A DNA stretch of 64,000 bases from an uncultured Tateyamaria sp. (lineage in GTDB: Bacteria > Pseudomonadota > Alphaproteobacteria > Rhodobacterales > Rhodobacteraceae): positions 185,886 to 249,885 of the forward strand of contig NZ_CANNES010000006.1 of assembly GCF_947503705.1 (NCBI RefSeq), read 5' to 3'. A model generated the notes under the pieces. The model did no database searches. It saw only the letters and a list, made by a program, of their open reading frames with translations, and was not told the origin of the DNA. The first letter of the stretch is position 1; the number at the start of each line of letters is the position of its first letter. The position numbers were made by a program, and so were the translations under genes. Positions 24,472 to 33,755 of the stretch are shown here, piece by piece.

Positions 24472-27224
24472 GGCCGTTCGTCCTTCTGTCCCGTCTGGAC
24501 CGCCCGCGTGATCAACGCGGCGGCCTCTGTCTCGCATCTGCGCAGGGTGGCCTCTGCCTCTGCAATCGTTGCGGCCCCCACCGCGCGCAACAGCACCGCC
24601 TGACCGCCCGCCCCCACAGCATCGGCATCCACCGGCCCCACGGTCAACAGCCGGGTCGCCATCTGCACGCGCCACATCATGGCGTAGGACTGGGCCAACG
24701 TCTGCGCATCAGCGGCATCCATCAGACCAACCGCGACAGCCGCCTCCAAACCGGCGCTCACATCCCGCGCGGGTGTCCCGCTCAGCACCAGACCGGCCTG
24801 CGCCAATAGCTCGATATCCTGCAACCGGCCCGGCCCAATCTTGGCATCCCACGCCCCATCCGGGGCCTTGGCCGCTGCAATTCGGTCCCGCATATCCGCC
24901 AGATCATCCATGACAGCCGCGCGGTCACGGGGTCGTGCAATGATCGCCTGGCGAAACGCCTCCACATCCGCCACCAAGGCTTCCGGCCCCGCCACACAAG
25001 TGGCCCGGCTCAGCGCCAGATGCTCCCACAGCCACGCGTCATTTTCCTGATAACTCTGGAAGGCTGTCCAACTGGTCGCCACCGGCCCCTGATTGCCCGA
25101 CGGACGCAGGCGCATGTCCGCTTCATACAGCCGCCCCTGCGCCGTTTGCGTTGTCACGGCGGTGATCAGGGCCTGGGTCAGGCGCGCATAATAGGGCCGC
25201 GTGGATAACGCACGCGGGCCGTCGGACTGTTCCACATCCATGGGGTCGTAAATAACAATCAGGTCCAGATCAGATTCCGGCGTGAGCAGCCCCGCGCCCA
25301 GGCTGCCCATCCCCAAGATCACCGCCCCACGCCCCGGCGGCGGACCGTGGCGTCGCGCAAATTGAGCCTGCACTTCGGGCCAAAGGGCCGCCAACGCCGC
25401 ACGGGCCAGATCGGCATATTGCGCGCCCGCCTCACGGGCCGAGGACAGATCGCGCAAATGATGCACGCCCACGCGAAAATGCCATTCCTTGGCCCAGATG
25501 CGGATTGCATCCAGCTTGGCCTCGTAATCATCCTCTGCCGTCAAACGTGCGATTGCATCCATCTGCAACGCATCCCGTCCGGGCCACGGAGCAAAGAAAC
25601 TGCCCCCGATCACCGCATCCAAAACCCCGGCGTTCCGCGACAGGTGTTTGGCCAGCGCGGGCGACGTGCCCACAATGTCGATCAACAGATCCACCAGCGT
25701 CGGGTTCGCCTCGAAAAGCGAAAACAGCTGCACGCCCGCAGGCAGGCCCGCCAGAAACCCGTCAAAGGCAGCAAGTGCCTCGGCAGGCTTGGCCGTATCG
25801 GCCAATCGGGCCAGCAACATCGGCTCGATCCGGTCAAAAAGGGCGGCACCCCGCGCCGTGCGCAAGGCCGGGTAGCTGCGCCAACGGGCCTGCATCGTGC
25901 TGTCGACCGCCACGGGCGCCGCGACAGGTTCGGGGGCAAAAAACCCTTCGGTCTCGCTGTGCACTTCAGCCAGCCGGCCCTTCAACGCCGCCTCCAGGGC
26001 CGTGCGGTCGGTGCCCATCATGGCAGCCAATCGCTCAAACCCCTCGTCATTGCCGGGCAAGTTGTGGGTCTGGGCGTCACGCACCATCTGCACGCGGTGC
26101 TCCACCATGCGGGCAAAGCGGTAATGATCGGTCAGGCGCGCCGCCAGATCATCCGCCACCCAGCCCTTTTCGGCCAACCGCGCCAAGCCCTGCACAGTGC
26201 CCCGCACGCGCAGATCCGCATCACGCCCGCCTGCAATCAATTGCCGGGTCTGGGTGAAGAATTCGATCTCACGAATGCCGCCCCGCCCCAGTTTCATGTT
26301 ATGCCCGGGCAATGTGATCGGCCCGCCCGTGCCCTTATGCGCCCTGATCGCCAGCCGCATGTCATGGGCGTCCTGCACAGCGGCAAAATCCAGATGACGC
26401 CGCCAGACAAAGGGGCGCAACTCTTCCAGAAACGCATCGCCCTCCGCGATGTCACCTGCACAGGTGCGCGCCTTGATATAGGCGGCCCGCTCCCACGTGC
26501 GGCCCAGACTTTCATAGTACCGCTCGGCCGCTCCGGCAGACAGGACAACCGGATTGACCGATGGATCAGGGCGCAGCCGCAGGTCGGTGCGAAACACATA
26601 GCCTTCGCCCGTATTGTCGCTCAGCGTGGCACACATGTCCTGCACCGCCTTGACACAGGCGCGGCGAATATTGGGAAAATCTTCCGGGTTATGGCGCGTC
26701 TCGTCAAACAGGCAGATCAGGTCGATGTCGGATGAATAGTTCAGCTCGAATGCGCCCATCTTGCCCATGGCCAGCACAAACAGACCCACATCACGATCAG
26801 GCAGCTTGCCGCGTTTCACCTGATGGGCCAGCCCCGCGGTCAGCGCCGCCTCGCACGCCATGTCCGCCAATCGGGTCAGCGCGTCGGTCACCTGTTCCAG
26901 GCTCCACGCCCCGCCCAGATCGGCCAGCGCCGTCAGCAGCGCCGCACGCCGTTTGGTTTGGCGCAGCACCGATTTCAGGTCAGGCAAATCTGGATCGGGC
27001 CGCGTCAGGATTGCCGCCAGGGCCGCATCGGGCGCATCCAGCGCCTCCGGCAACCATGCCGCCTCCCGCTGGATCAGGCCCGCGAGATAAGGGCTGCACC
27101 CTGCGGCCCCGCTGACCAGCGCGGCCAAGTCGCCCGAAAGATCGGGAACCGATGCGGCGGCCTCGTCCCCTCGGTCGGGATCAAAGGGGCGTGGCATGCG
27201 GGTCAGGGCGTTGGCAAGGCTCAT
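24468..27224 (-). CDS. glnE: Bifunctional glutamine synthetase adenylyltransferase/deadenylyltransferase
   Basis: GlnE adds and removes AMP on glutamine synthetase in answer to PII and glutamine. The 918-residue protein has two nucleotidyltransferase domains: the N-terminal one with LGRGGIREIEFFTQ preceded by YSSDIDLICLFDE, and the C-terminal one with MGSLGAGLLTPESDLDLIVIYD and a PGRLQDIELLAQ segment. The start at 27224 gives MSLANALTRMPRPF, and lies 78 bases from the divergent YbaK gene. A longer frame upstream is not supported. Confidence 0.95.
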   Translation of the reverse strand: MSLANALTRMPRPFDPDRGDEAAASVPDLSGDLAALVSGAAGCSPYLAGLIQREAAWLPEALDAPDAALAAILTRPDPDLPDLKSVLRQTKRRAALLTALADLGGAWSLEQVTDALTRLADMACEAALTAGLAHQVKRGKLPDRDVGLFVLAMGKMGAFELNYSSDIDLICLFDETRHNPEDFPNIRRACVKAVQDMCATLSDNTGEGYVFRTDLRLRPDPSVNPVVLSAGAAERYYESLGRTWERAAYIKARTCAGDIAEGDAFLEELRPFVWRRHLDFAAVQDAHDMRLAIRAHKGTGGPITLPGHNMKLGRGGIREIEFFTQTRQLIAGGRDADLRVRGTVQGLARLAEKGWVADDLAARLTDHYRFARMVEHRVQMVRDAQTHNLPGNDEGFERLAAMMGTDRTALEAALKGRLAEVHSETEGFFAPEPVAAPVAVDSTMQARWRSYPALRTARGAALFDRIEPMLLARLADTAKPAEALAAFDGFLAGLPAGVQLFSLFEANPTLVDLLIDIVGTSPALAKHLSRNAGVLDAVIGGSFFAPWPGRDALQMDAIARLTAEDDYEAKLDAIRIWAKEWHFRVGVHHLRDLSSAREAGAQYADLARAALAALWPEVQAQFARRHGPPPGRGAVILGMGSLGAGLLTPESDLDLIVIYDPMDVEQSDGPRALSTRPYYARLTQALITAVTTQTAQGRLYEADMRLRPSGNQGPVATSWTAFQSYQENDAWLWEHLALSRATCVAGPEALVADVEAFRQAIIARPRDRAAVMDDLADMRDRIAAAKAPDGAWDAKIGPGRLQDIELLAQAGLVLSGTPARDVSAGLEAAVAVGLMDAADAQTLAQSYAMMWRVQMATRLLTVGPVDADAVGAGGQAVLLRAVGAATIAEAEATLRRCETEAAALITRAVQTGQKDERP

Positions 27225-27302
27225 GGCCCCACCTTCACGACATGGGCGCGGCGACGTCAATGGGCCTTGCAGCGGCGGGCCCCTCGGGGCAGGTTCAAGG
27301 CC

Positions 27303-27770
27303 ATGAGCAAAAGCCTGAAACGGGTGCGCGCGGCGCTGAACGCCGCAGGCATCGACACCGACATCATCGAAACACCCCTCGCCCGCACCGCAGCCGATGC
27401 GGCGACGGCCTTGGGGTGCGAGATTGACCAGATCGCCAAATCCATCATCTTTCGCGGCGAGAACAGCGGCAAAGCCATCCTCTTTATCACGGCAGGCGGC
27501 AACCGCGTCGATGCGGACAAGGCCACCGCGCTTGCGGGCGAACCCTTGGGCAAGGCCGATGCGACGCTGATCCGCGCGCAAACCGGCTTTGCCATCGGGG
27601 GTGTTTCTCCGGTTGGCCACGTGAACCCGATCACCGCCTTTGTAGACCCCAGGCTGATGGATTTTGACGTGATTTGGGCTGCAGCGGGCACACCACACCA
27701 TGTTTTTCGGTCCAACCCACAAGAAATGTTGAAAATTTCTGGCGCGCAACTCTCTGATTTTGCGTCATAA
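27303..27770 (+). CDS. YbaK/EbsC-family aminoacyl-tRNA deacylase
   Basis: A 155-residue protein of the YbaK/ProRS-editing family, which removes wrong amino acids from tRNA (for example Cys or Ala from tRNA-Pro). Family landmarks are the Lys in QIAKSIIFRG, GKAILFITAGGNRVD, the IGGVSPVGH loop, and the C-terminal AAAGTPHHVFRSNPQEM. It is divergent from glnE. Downstream there is a regulatory-looking repeat region and then the DUF2852 gene. Confidence 0.9.
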   Translation: MSKSLKRVRAALNAAGIDTDIIETPLARTAADAATALGCEIDQIAKSIIFRGENSGKAILFITAGGNRVDADKATALAGEPLGKADATLIRAQTGFAIGGVSPVGHVNPITAFVDPRLMDFDVIWAAAGTPHHVFRSNPQEMLKISGAQLSDFAS

Positions 27771-27779
27771 AACGCGTTT

Positions 27780-27862
27780 ATGTAAAAAACATTCACATTT
27801 AGGCTTGCACGCGAGCCTCCCTGCCCCAATCTTGGTGGTGTGGATGTAAAACACATTCACAT
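27780..27862. promoter_or_regulatory. Two 19-base direct repeats upstream of the DUF2852 gene
   Basis: ATGTAAAAAACATTCACAT (27780-27798) and ATGTAAAACACATTCACAT (27844-27862) differ at one base and lie exactly 64 bases apart, near six helical turns. Each has ATGT/ACAT ends. The second copy ends 50 bases before the DUF2852 ATG. They look like paired binding sites for a transcription factor or a repeated promoter; identity unknown. Confidence 0.5.
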
Positions 27863-27912
27863 CGACACAGGGTCACCGGGGCACGCTGCCCCCCATAGCG
27901 AAAGGTTCGAAA

Positions 27913-28320
27913 ATGACGTCCATGTCCACAACCGCCCCGACACCCCATGACAGCGCGGGCTGGTTTACCAAATCGGAACGCTGGCTTGATGAAAAGGGCA
28001 AGGGCGCTTGGATCGCCGCCATGGTCCTTGGTTTCATCTTCTTCTGGCCCGTTGGCCTGGCCCTTCTGTTCTACATGATCTGGAGCAAACGCATGTTTTC
28101 AAAATCCTGCAGCCCCCGTCGCATGGGGCAACACATGACCACGATGCGGTCCACCGGCAACGCGGCCTTTGACAGCTACAAGGCCGACACTCTGCGCCGT
28201 CTGGAAGAAGAGCAAAACAACTTTGAAGCCTTCCTTGAACGTCTGCGCGAAGCCAAGGACAAGTCGGAGTTCGATCAGTTCATGGACGAGCGCGCCAACG
28301 CCGCCAAATCCGAAGACTGA
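27913..28320 (+). CDS. DUF2852 membrane protein
   Basis: A 135-residue protein with a central membrane segment (AAMVLGFIFFWPVGLALLFYMIW) and a C-terminal cytoplasmic helix with the TLRRLEEEQNNFEAFLERL heptad-like stretch, typical of DUF2852. Function unknown. AAAGG lies 8 bases before the ATG. It is followed by a strong terminator, and the upstream repeats suggest tight regulation. Confidence 0.85.
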   Translation: MTSMSTTAPTPHDSAGWFTKSERWLDEKGKGAWIAAMVLGFIFFWPVGLALLFYMIWSKRMFSKSCSPRRMGQHMTTMRSTGNAAFDSYKADTLRRLEEEQNNFEAFLERLREAKDKSEFDQFMDERANAAKSED

Positions 28321-28334
28321 TCCCTCCACCCTCC

Positions 28335-28365
28335 GGCCCCGGGTTCCTCCCCCGGGGCCTTTCCC
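28335..28365 (+). terminator. Rho-independent terminator after the DUF2852 gene
   Basis: GGCCCCGGG (28335-28343) pairs with CCCGGGGCC (28351-28359) around a 7-base loop; a T/C-rich tail follows (TTTCCCTCTCTT). The RDD gene starts 24 bases later, so it may also act as an attenuator for that gene. Confidence 0.7.
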
Positions 28366-28388
28366 TCTCTTATCGGAAAATCGGAACC

Positions 28389-28823
28389 ATGAACCTCGCA
28401 GACCCCGCCACCCAACCTCAGTTCTACCGCGACGTGGCCAGCAAGCGCCTGATCGCCTGGTTCATCGACAGCGCGATTATCGCAGTGATCACGGTGCTGA
28501 TCGTGCCCTTCACCGCCTTCGTGGCGCTGTTCTTTATCGTGGGTCTGGCGGCGGTGGTCAGCTTTATCTACCGCGTTATCACAATCGCCACGGGCTCGGC
28601 CACCTGGGGTATGCGCCTGATGGCCATCGAGTTGCGCGACGCTTCCGGTGCCCGTCTGGACCTCGGCCAGGCGTTCCTGCACACGCTGGGGTACACGGTC
28701 AGCTGGGCCATCTCGCCGCTGCAACTGGTGTCGATGGTCATGATGGCCACGACCGAACGCGGCCAGGGTCTGACCGACATGGTGATGGGAACCGTAGCCT
28801 TGAACCGGCGCGCCCGCCTGTAA
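28389..28823 (+). CDS. RDD-family membrane protein
   Basis: A 144-residue protein with three hydrophobic segments. The RDD signature is present: [15 protein letters not shown] (Arg-Asp) and the [19 protein letters not shown] motif. RDD proteins are membrane proteins linked to ion transport, mostly unassigned. It lies between DUF2852 and bpt on the same strand. Confidence 0.85.
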   Translation: MNLADPATQPQFYRDVASKRLIAWFIDSAIIAVITVLIVPFTAFVALFFIVGLAAVVSFIYRVITIATGSATWGMRLMAIELRDASGARLDLGQAFLHTLGYTVSWAISPLQLVSMVMMATTERGQGLTDMVMGTVALNRRARL

Positions 28824-28884
28824 GCCCGCGTTTACAGCTTGCCAGTTTGCGCTGGCTTGGTATCATCCGCGCAACCCGCATAGG

Positions 28885-29715
28885 ATGATCATGCGCCACA
28901 CACTTCCCCTTGCCCCGCAGTTCTACGTGACTGCGCCCCAACCTTGTCCGTATCTGGACGGACGGATGGAGCGTAAGCTGTTCACGGCGCTGCAGGGGGA
29001 GAACGCGGAGAAGCTGAACGACAGCCTGAGCCAACAAGGATTTCGCCGCTCGCAAAACGTGCTCTACCGGCCTTCTTGCGCGGATTGCTCGGCCTGCCTG
29101 TCGGCGCGGATCGACGTGTCGCTGTTTGAGCCGACCAAGAGCCAGCGGCGCACGGCCAAACGCAACACCGACCTCAAGCGCCGGGCCACATCGCCCTGGG
29201 CGACAGAGGATCAATACGCGCTCTTTCGTGACTACCTCGACAGCCGCCACGCGGATGGGGGCATGGCGGACATGGACGTGTTCGAATTTGCCGCCATGGT
29301 CGAGGAGACCCCAATTCGCAGTCGGGTCATCGAATACACGGACGAGGAAGGCGGCGACCTGATCGGGGTGAGCCTGACGGATGTGCTGAGCGACGGGCTG
29401 AGCATGGTCTATAGTTTTTACACGCCGGACGCGCCGCGGCGGTCGCTGGGCACCTATATGATCCTGGATCATATCGAGATCGCGCGCGAGGCGGGGCTGC
29501 CTTATGTGTACCTGGGATATTGGGTGCCGGGGAGCCAGAAGATGGGGTACAAATCCAAGTTTTCGGGGCTTGAAGTGTATCTAGGCGGGCGCTGGCAAAA
29601 AATGTCGGACCCGGACAATTTCCATCCGGATACGCACCCGCTTTCGACCGATCCGATTGCGGAACAGGTGGCGAATATTTCGTTGCCCGACACGCGGCCC
29701 ACGCACAAGCCCTGA
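28885..29715 (+). CDS. bpt: Aspartate/glutamate leucyltransferase
   Basis: A 276-residue member of the ATE/Bpt family, which adds leucine from Leu-tRNA to proteins with N-terminal Asp or Glu, marking them for ClpS-ClpAP decay (bacterial N-end rule). The N-terminal domain carries the PCPYLDGR and [13 protein letters not shown] cysteine motifs. The C-terminal domain has [20 protein letters not shown] and [21 protein letters not shown] 28891 is an alternative start. It ends in a hairpin terminator. Confidence 0.9.
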   Translation: MIMRHTLPLAPQFYVTAPQPCPYLDGRMERKLFTALQGENAEKLNDSLSQQGFRRSQNVLYRPSCADCSACLSARIDVSLFEPTKSQRRTAKRNTDLKRRATSPWATEDQYALFRDYLDSRHADGGMADMDVFEFAAMVEETPIRSRVIEYTDEEGGDLIGVSLTDVLSDGLSMVYSFYTPDAPRRSLGTYMILDHIEIAREAGLPYVYLGYWVPGSQKMGYKSKFSGLEVYLGGRWQKMSDPDNFHPDTHPLSTDPIAEQVANISLPDTRPTHKP

Positions 29716-29719
29716 GGGG

Positions 29720-29742
29720 CTGTCCCCGTGGGGACAGAATTT
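29720..29742 (+). terminator. Rho-independent terminator after bpt
   Basis: CTGTCCCC (29720-29727) pairs perfectly with GGGGACAG (29730-29737), followed by AATTTT. It separates bpt from the convergent Hint gene. Confidence 0.75.
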
Positions 29743-29807
29743 TACTCCAATAAAAACAACTGATTACACTACGAGATTAATGCTTTGATAAGCTTTGCAC
29801 GCGCCTT

Positions 29808-30710
29808 TTAGCTGGCGTGACGGTCGCCGATATAGGCAGGCACCATCCGCTGTGCGGTGATCCGGGGGACCCGCATTTCGGGGATGATCCGCTCGGACCC
29901 GTAGCGCGCCATGTAGGCGTTGTAATTGTCGAAGGTTTTTCGACCCGCCACGTCCACGAAGGATTCCGTTTGTGCGCCGTTGGCCAGGATCACCTCGTGC
30001 GCCTCGACCTCGACGTGGTAGACGGTAAAGCTGTTGCCCAGCTCCGCCATCGGCACCCAATCGATGCTGGCCCCGTTCACGAGGGCGGCGGCGTTGATCA
30101 GCATGCCGTCCAGCAGCATCGCGTGATCGCCCGTCACTAGCAGATCGGTGTGCGGCAGGCCCCCACCAAGGGCACCGGCGCGGATGCGGACGGGTTGGGC
30201 GCGATCCGGCAGGCGCATGTTGACGGCGGGGGTTTGGTGGGTCTGCTGGCCCAGCCATTTGACCGGTACGTGGCGGCCATCGGCGGTGGTGATCAGATCC
30301 CCGATGCGCAGGCTTTCCACCACCCGCTCGCCCGTTGGGGTGGCGATCAGCGTACCCGCGCCAAAGCACAGGTTGACCACAACGGCGTTCTCGCCCGATT
30401 GCGTGATGGGTTGTGTAATGGCTGTATTGTTAAGAGACGCGAACCCCTCGGTGGGGTCGAAGTAGGGGATATAGTAAAAATTTCCATCAGTAAAAATAGC
30501 GTAGTCTGCGCCGTCAAGTTCCATGGTGTAACCTGAATAGGAAACATTGGTAGCAATAAAATAATCAGTCGCAGTGTCCGCGTTCCCATCACCATCATCA
30601 AAAACATTGAAGTTAGTCGAGTTGTGAGTGAAATTTCCGGTCGGCGTCAATGTCGTCCCGATATCGTTCGCAGTAAAGCGAAGGTAAGCGTCAGAGGTAA
30701 ATGTGGGCAT
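29808..30710 (-). CDS. Hint-domain protein (Hint_2 family), second copy
   Basis: A 300-residue paralogue of the gene at 4269-5252. A 120-residue N-terminal region with calcium-like DDGDGNADTATD acidic runs precedes the Hint domain, which starts at CFGAGTLI and has the VTGDHAM block (Thr and His) and TESFVDVAGRKTFDN at the end. GGAGAAAG precedes the start at 30710. The two proteins share the IRAGALG-GLP and VYHVE motifs. Function unknown; possible autoprocessing is inferred from the fold. The 5' part is more AT-rich than the Hint part, so the N-terminal module may have been swapped. Confidence 0.85.
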   Translation of the reverse strand: MPTFTSDAYLRFTANDIGTTLTPTGNFTHNSTNFNVFDDGDGNADTATDYFIATNVSYSGYTMELDGADYAIFTDGNFYYIPYFDPTEGFASLNNTAITQPITQSGENAVVVNLCFGAGTLIATPTGERVVESLRIGDLITTADGRHVPVKWLGQQTHQTPAVNMRLPDRAQPVRIRAGALGGGLPHTDLLVTGDHAMLLDGMLINAAALVNGASIDWVPMAELGNSFTVYHVEVEAHEVILANGAQTESFVDVAGRKTFDNYNAYMARYGSERIIPEMRVPRITAQRMVPAYIGDRHAS

Positions 30711-30776
30711 CTTTGGACTTTCTCCGTTTAACGGCGTGTCGTTTACGGGCTGCGCGGTTGGTGGGTGTGTTTCAAC

Positions 30777-31142
30777 CTATGGGTGGCAGTCTGGTAAATG
30801 GTTGGCAGAGCGCGATTCTGGGGTGGATTTCAGGTACGGTGATTGGGGGTCGCTTTCCCTGCAAAGATCGCGACCCGCAAACACGTGGATCACCCCGCCT
30901 GACGTGCCGAAATTGGTCTCGACGATCGGGTCGCCGTTTGAGGCAAAGCCGTAAAGTGTCGTGGTGCCGCCATTGGCGGACCATGTCAGGTCGTCCCCGA
31001 TGGCGGTGCTGCCGTCCGCGCTCCCATCCGGTCCGTCGGTCAACGTGCTGACCGTACCGCTGGCAGGAAGGCTATATGTTGTCGAGCCGTCCGGCGCAGA
31101 GTTGAAGAAGTGGTAATTAGCGAATGTTTGATCATTTGGCAT
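30777..31142 (-). pseudogene. Truncated start of a third Hint-type protein
   Basis: From ATG 31142 (GGTGGGGA just upstream) the frame encodes 121 residues. The first 90 (MPNDQTFANYHFF ... SGGVIHVFAG) resemble the low-complexity N-terminal modules that precede Hint domains. After about residue 92 the sequence turns Arg/Pro/Cys-rich and ends at a stop. No Hint block follows, and the intact Hint gene starts 66 bases further on. It is most likely the remnant of a duplicated Hint gene whose C-terminal part was deleted. Confidence 0.45.
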
Positions 31143-31273
31143 GTTGTGGGTCCCCACCCTGATTTTCTTAGCGATTCCGTGCCGTTGTCGGCACTGCGCC
31201 CCTTGGCCGTCACTTTAACCCCGTGTGCGATCCTGTCCAGTTCTTCGATGCTGGATCGTGCGGACATAACACG

Positions 31274-31302
31274 CAAAAGGGCGACCGCTTGGGCCGCCCT
31301 TT
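31274..31302 (-). terminator. Terminator at the end of the TRAP operon
   Basis: On the minus strand AAAGGGCG (31302-31295) pairs with CGCCCTTT (31283-31276), with a T run after it. It lies 25 bases beyond the stop of the large permease. On the plus strand GTTTTT follows, so it could work both ways. Confidence 0.7.
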
Positions 31303-31326
31303 GTTTTTCCTAAATTCCGAATTTAA

Positions 31327-33681
31327 TCAGTTCGGGATCAGGTCGGGGATGATCGTCACGATGCCGGGGAACGTCCACAGGAGTGCCAGCCCCGCCACCT
31401 GGATCAGCACAAAGGGGATGATCCCTCGGTAGATGTGCCCTGTGGTCACTTCCTTGGGTGCGACGCCCCGCAGGTAGAACAGCGCGAACCCGAAGGGTGG
31501 CGTCAGGAACGACGTTTGCAGGTTTACGGCAATCATGATCGTCACCCATTTGGGGTCGAACGTGCCCCCGTAGATGACCGGCCCCACAATCGGGATCACG
31601 ATGTAGATGATCTCAAGGAAATCCAGCACGAAGCCCAGCACAAACAGCACCAGCATCACGATCAGGAAGACCGTGAATTCGTTGTCGAAGCTTTTGAGGA
31701 ACTGCTGGATATAGTGCTCTCCGCCGAAGGAGATCACCACCAGGTTCAAAAGCTGCGAGCCGATGAGGATGGTGAAGACCATCGACGTGACCTTGGCCGT
31801 TTCCCGCACCACCGGCGTCAGCACCCCCGAGACATAGAGGATGTAGCAGCTGAACAGCAGACCAAAGAGCGCGTAGAGGTAGGCCGCGTAGGCCACGAAG
31901 AACGCGACCCAGGATTGGAACGACACGCCGTCCTGGTTGATCCTGAGATCGAAGTTCACCCCCACAAGGATACAGACGATGATTGCCAGCGTAGACCAGA
32001 TGATCACCTTTGGGCTGCGGTCCTCGTCCTTGAGCTTGCGGTAGGCGGCGAGCATGATCGCCCCCCCTGCCCCGAGTGCGGCGGCCGGTGTCGGGTTGGT
32101 GATCCCGCCCAGGATCGACCCCAGCACGGCCACGATCAGCACCAGCGGCGGGAAGACGACCCGGATCAGCTCGTTCTGGGCGCAGCGTTTGACCCCCTCG
32201 ACAACGCCATACATCGTCAGCGCGAAGGGGATGGCCATCAGCACGACCCAGACGCCGGGTGAGGTTGTGGGGCTGAGCAGGATGATATCCACAAGCAGCG
32301 CCAGCACGACCCCGACCCCGCCGATCAGCAGCGGCTGTGCCTCTTGGCTGGGGGCGATGCCCCGGGCTGTCGTCATGATCAGCCCCATCAGCACCAGAAG
32401 GATGGCCGTGCCTGTCCCGATGGGGGCTGCGGCGGCAATCTTGGCCTCGACGGCGGCGGCGAACTCTTCTTCCGTCAGCCGTTCGGATTGTTGCAGGCCG
32501 CCAGCGGCGTTGATGTCGACCTGTTGGGCGACAGCGGCATCCCAGGCCTCTTGCCCGTGCAGTTCAATCATGGCGGCCTGACATTCCTCGCCCACATTGG
32601 TCCGCAAGCTAGCGCTTTCGCCGATGTCGGAGAAGGCCGAGACTGTTGTTGACTGGCTGCCCACCACGTTGAGGTTGCCCAGCAGGATGGTGCCCACGAT
32701 GATCAGGACGGGTGCGCCCAGGAACCATGTAAACGCCTCGCTGCGCGTGATCGGTTCGGCATTGGTGGAGCCCATGGGCACCGCGGGCGCCTTGTCGGGG
32801 TTCAGCAGTGCGTAGCCGAAGGCGTAGAGCGCATAGAGCAGCGCGAGCATGATCCCCGGCAGAAGGGCCGCCTGGAAGAGCGTGCCCACGGAGACCACCG
32901 CAGGCTCACCCAGATAGGTCAGCGCGTCGGTACAGCCCTGCGCTTGGGCCCGTGCCTCTTGCGCGGCGGAGTAGAGATCTCCCGCCAGCGTGCCCAGCAG
33001 AACGATCACGATAGACGGCGGAATGATCTGCCCCAGTGTGCCCGAGGCAGCAATGACCCCGGTTGAAAGCTCTGGTGAATATCCGTTTCTAAGCATCGTC
33101 GGCAGTGCGAGCAGCCCCATGGTCACAACGGTCGCCCCCACGATGCCTGTCGAGGCGGCCAGGAACGCGCCCACAACCACAATCGACACGGCCAGACCGC
33201 CCGGCAGTGGGCCAAAGACCCGCGCCATGGTCGTCAGCAGATCATTGGCGATCTTGGAGCGTTCCAGCGTGATCCCCATGAGAACGAACATCAGGACCGC
33301 CAGCAGCGTCTCGATCGACTGGCCCGCAAGCACCCGCTCGTTCATCCGGTTCACAACAAAGGAAACGTTCCGATCGAGGGCGACTTCCCAGCCTTTTGGA
33401 AAGACCGGCTCGCCTATGCGCGGCAGGTCGGGATACCTGAAGATGCTGATCGCATCCGCCTTGACCCCGCTGTTCACAAGATCGCGGTAGGCCGCGCTGG
33501 ATTGGTCAATCGCCTGGTGGATCAACAGCCCCGCACTGTCCAGCGACGCGATGATCCCGAAGGAGATGACACCGGCCCCGCCGATGGCAAAGGCCACCGG
33601 AAAGCCCGAGAGGATGCCCCCAAAGAGGCAGACGAATACGATGATCAGGCCGATCTCGACGCCATCAAGTCCAAACAACAT
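31327..33681 (-). CDS. TRAP transporter large permease (DctM-type, enlarged)
   Basis: The ion-coupled channel subunit of a tripartite ATP-independent periplasmic transporter. At 784 residues it is almost twice the size of a usual DctM (about 430). The DctM core is recognisable, including the SGFPVAFAIGGAGVI start, the GIVGATVVTMGLLALPTML segment, and the LTPPFGFALFYLRGVAP end. The extra length lies in a polar insertion (about residues 55-115), a second one (about 365-445) and additional helices. Enlarged permeases of this type belong to the FcbT3/TakM group for mannitol, chloroaromatic acids or 2-oxoacids. The operon order is binding protein, small permease, large permease. Confidence 0.88.
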   Translation of the reverse strand: MLFGLDGVEIGLIIVFVCLFGGILSGFPVAFAIGGAGVISFGIIASLDSAGLLIHQAIDQSSAAYRDLVNSGVKADAISIFRYPDLPRIGEPVFPKGWEVALDRNVSFVVNRMNERVLAGQSIETLLAVLMFVLMGITLERSKIANDLLTTMARVFGPLPGGLAVSIVVVGAFLAASTGIVGATVVTMGLLALPTMLRNGYSPELSTGVIAASGTLGQIIPPSIVIVLLGTLAGDLYSAAQEARAQAQGCTDALTYLGEPAVVSVGTLFQAALLPGIMLALLYALYAFGYALLNPDKAPAVPMGSTNAEPITRSEAFTWFLGAPVLIIVGTILLGNLNVVGSQSTTVSAFSDIGESASLRTNVGEECQAAMIELHGQEAWDAAVAQQVDINAAGGLQQSERLTEEEFAAAVEAKIAAAAPIGTGTAILLVLMGLIMTTARGIAPSQEAQPLLIGGVGVVLALLVDIILLSPTTSPGVWVVLMAIPFALTMYGVVEGVKRCAQNELIRVVFPPLVLIVAVLGSILGGITNPTPAAALGAGGAIMLAAYRKLKDEDRSPKVIIWSTLAIIVCILVGVNFDLRINQDGVSFQSWVAFFVAYAAYLYALFGLLFSCYILYVSGVLTPVVRETAKVTSMVFTILIGSQLLNLVVISFGGEHYIQQFLKSFDNEFTVFLIVMLVLFVLGFVLDFLEIIYIVIPIVGPVIYGGTFDPKWVTIMIAVNLQTSFLTPPFGFALFYLRGVAPKEVTTGHIYRGIIPFVLIQVAGLALLWTFPGIVTIIPDLIPN

Positions 33682-33755
33682 GGTTTTCTGCCCCTACTTC
33701 TGACTTTGGGTGGCGGGCCGGTTCAGCGGCCCTGCGGTTGTGGTTTGGAAGGTCA

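Noticed and set aside
27780..27862. The 19-base repeats as PpsR/CrtJ sites (TGT-N12-ACA)
   Set aside because: The spacing between TGT and ACA is 11, not 12, and no photosynthesis gene is adjacent.
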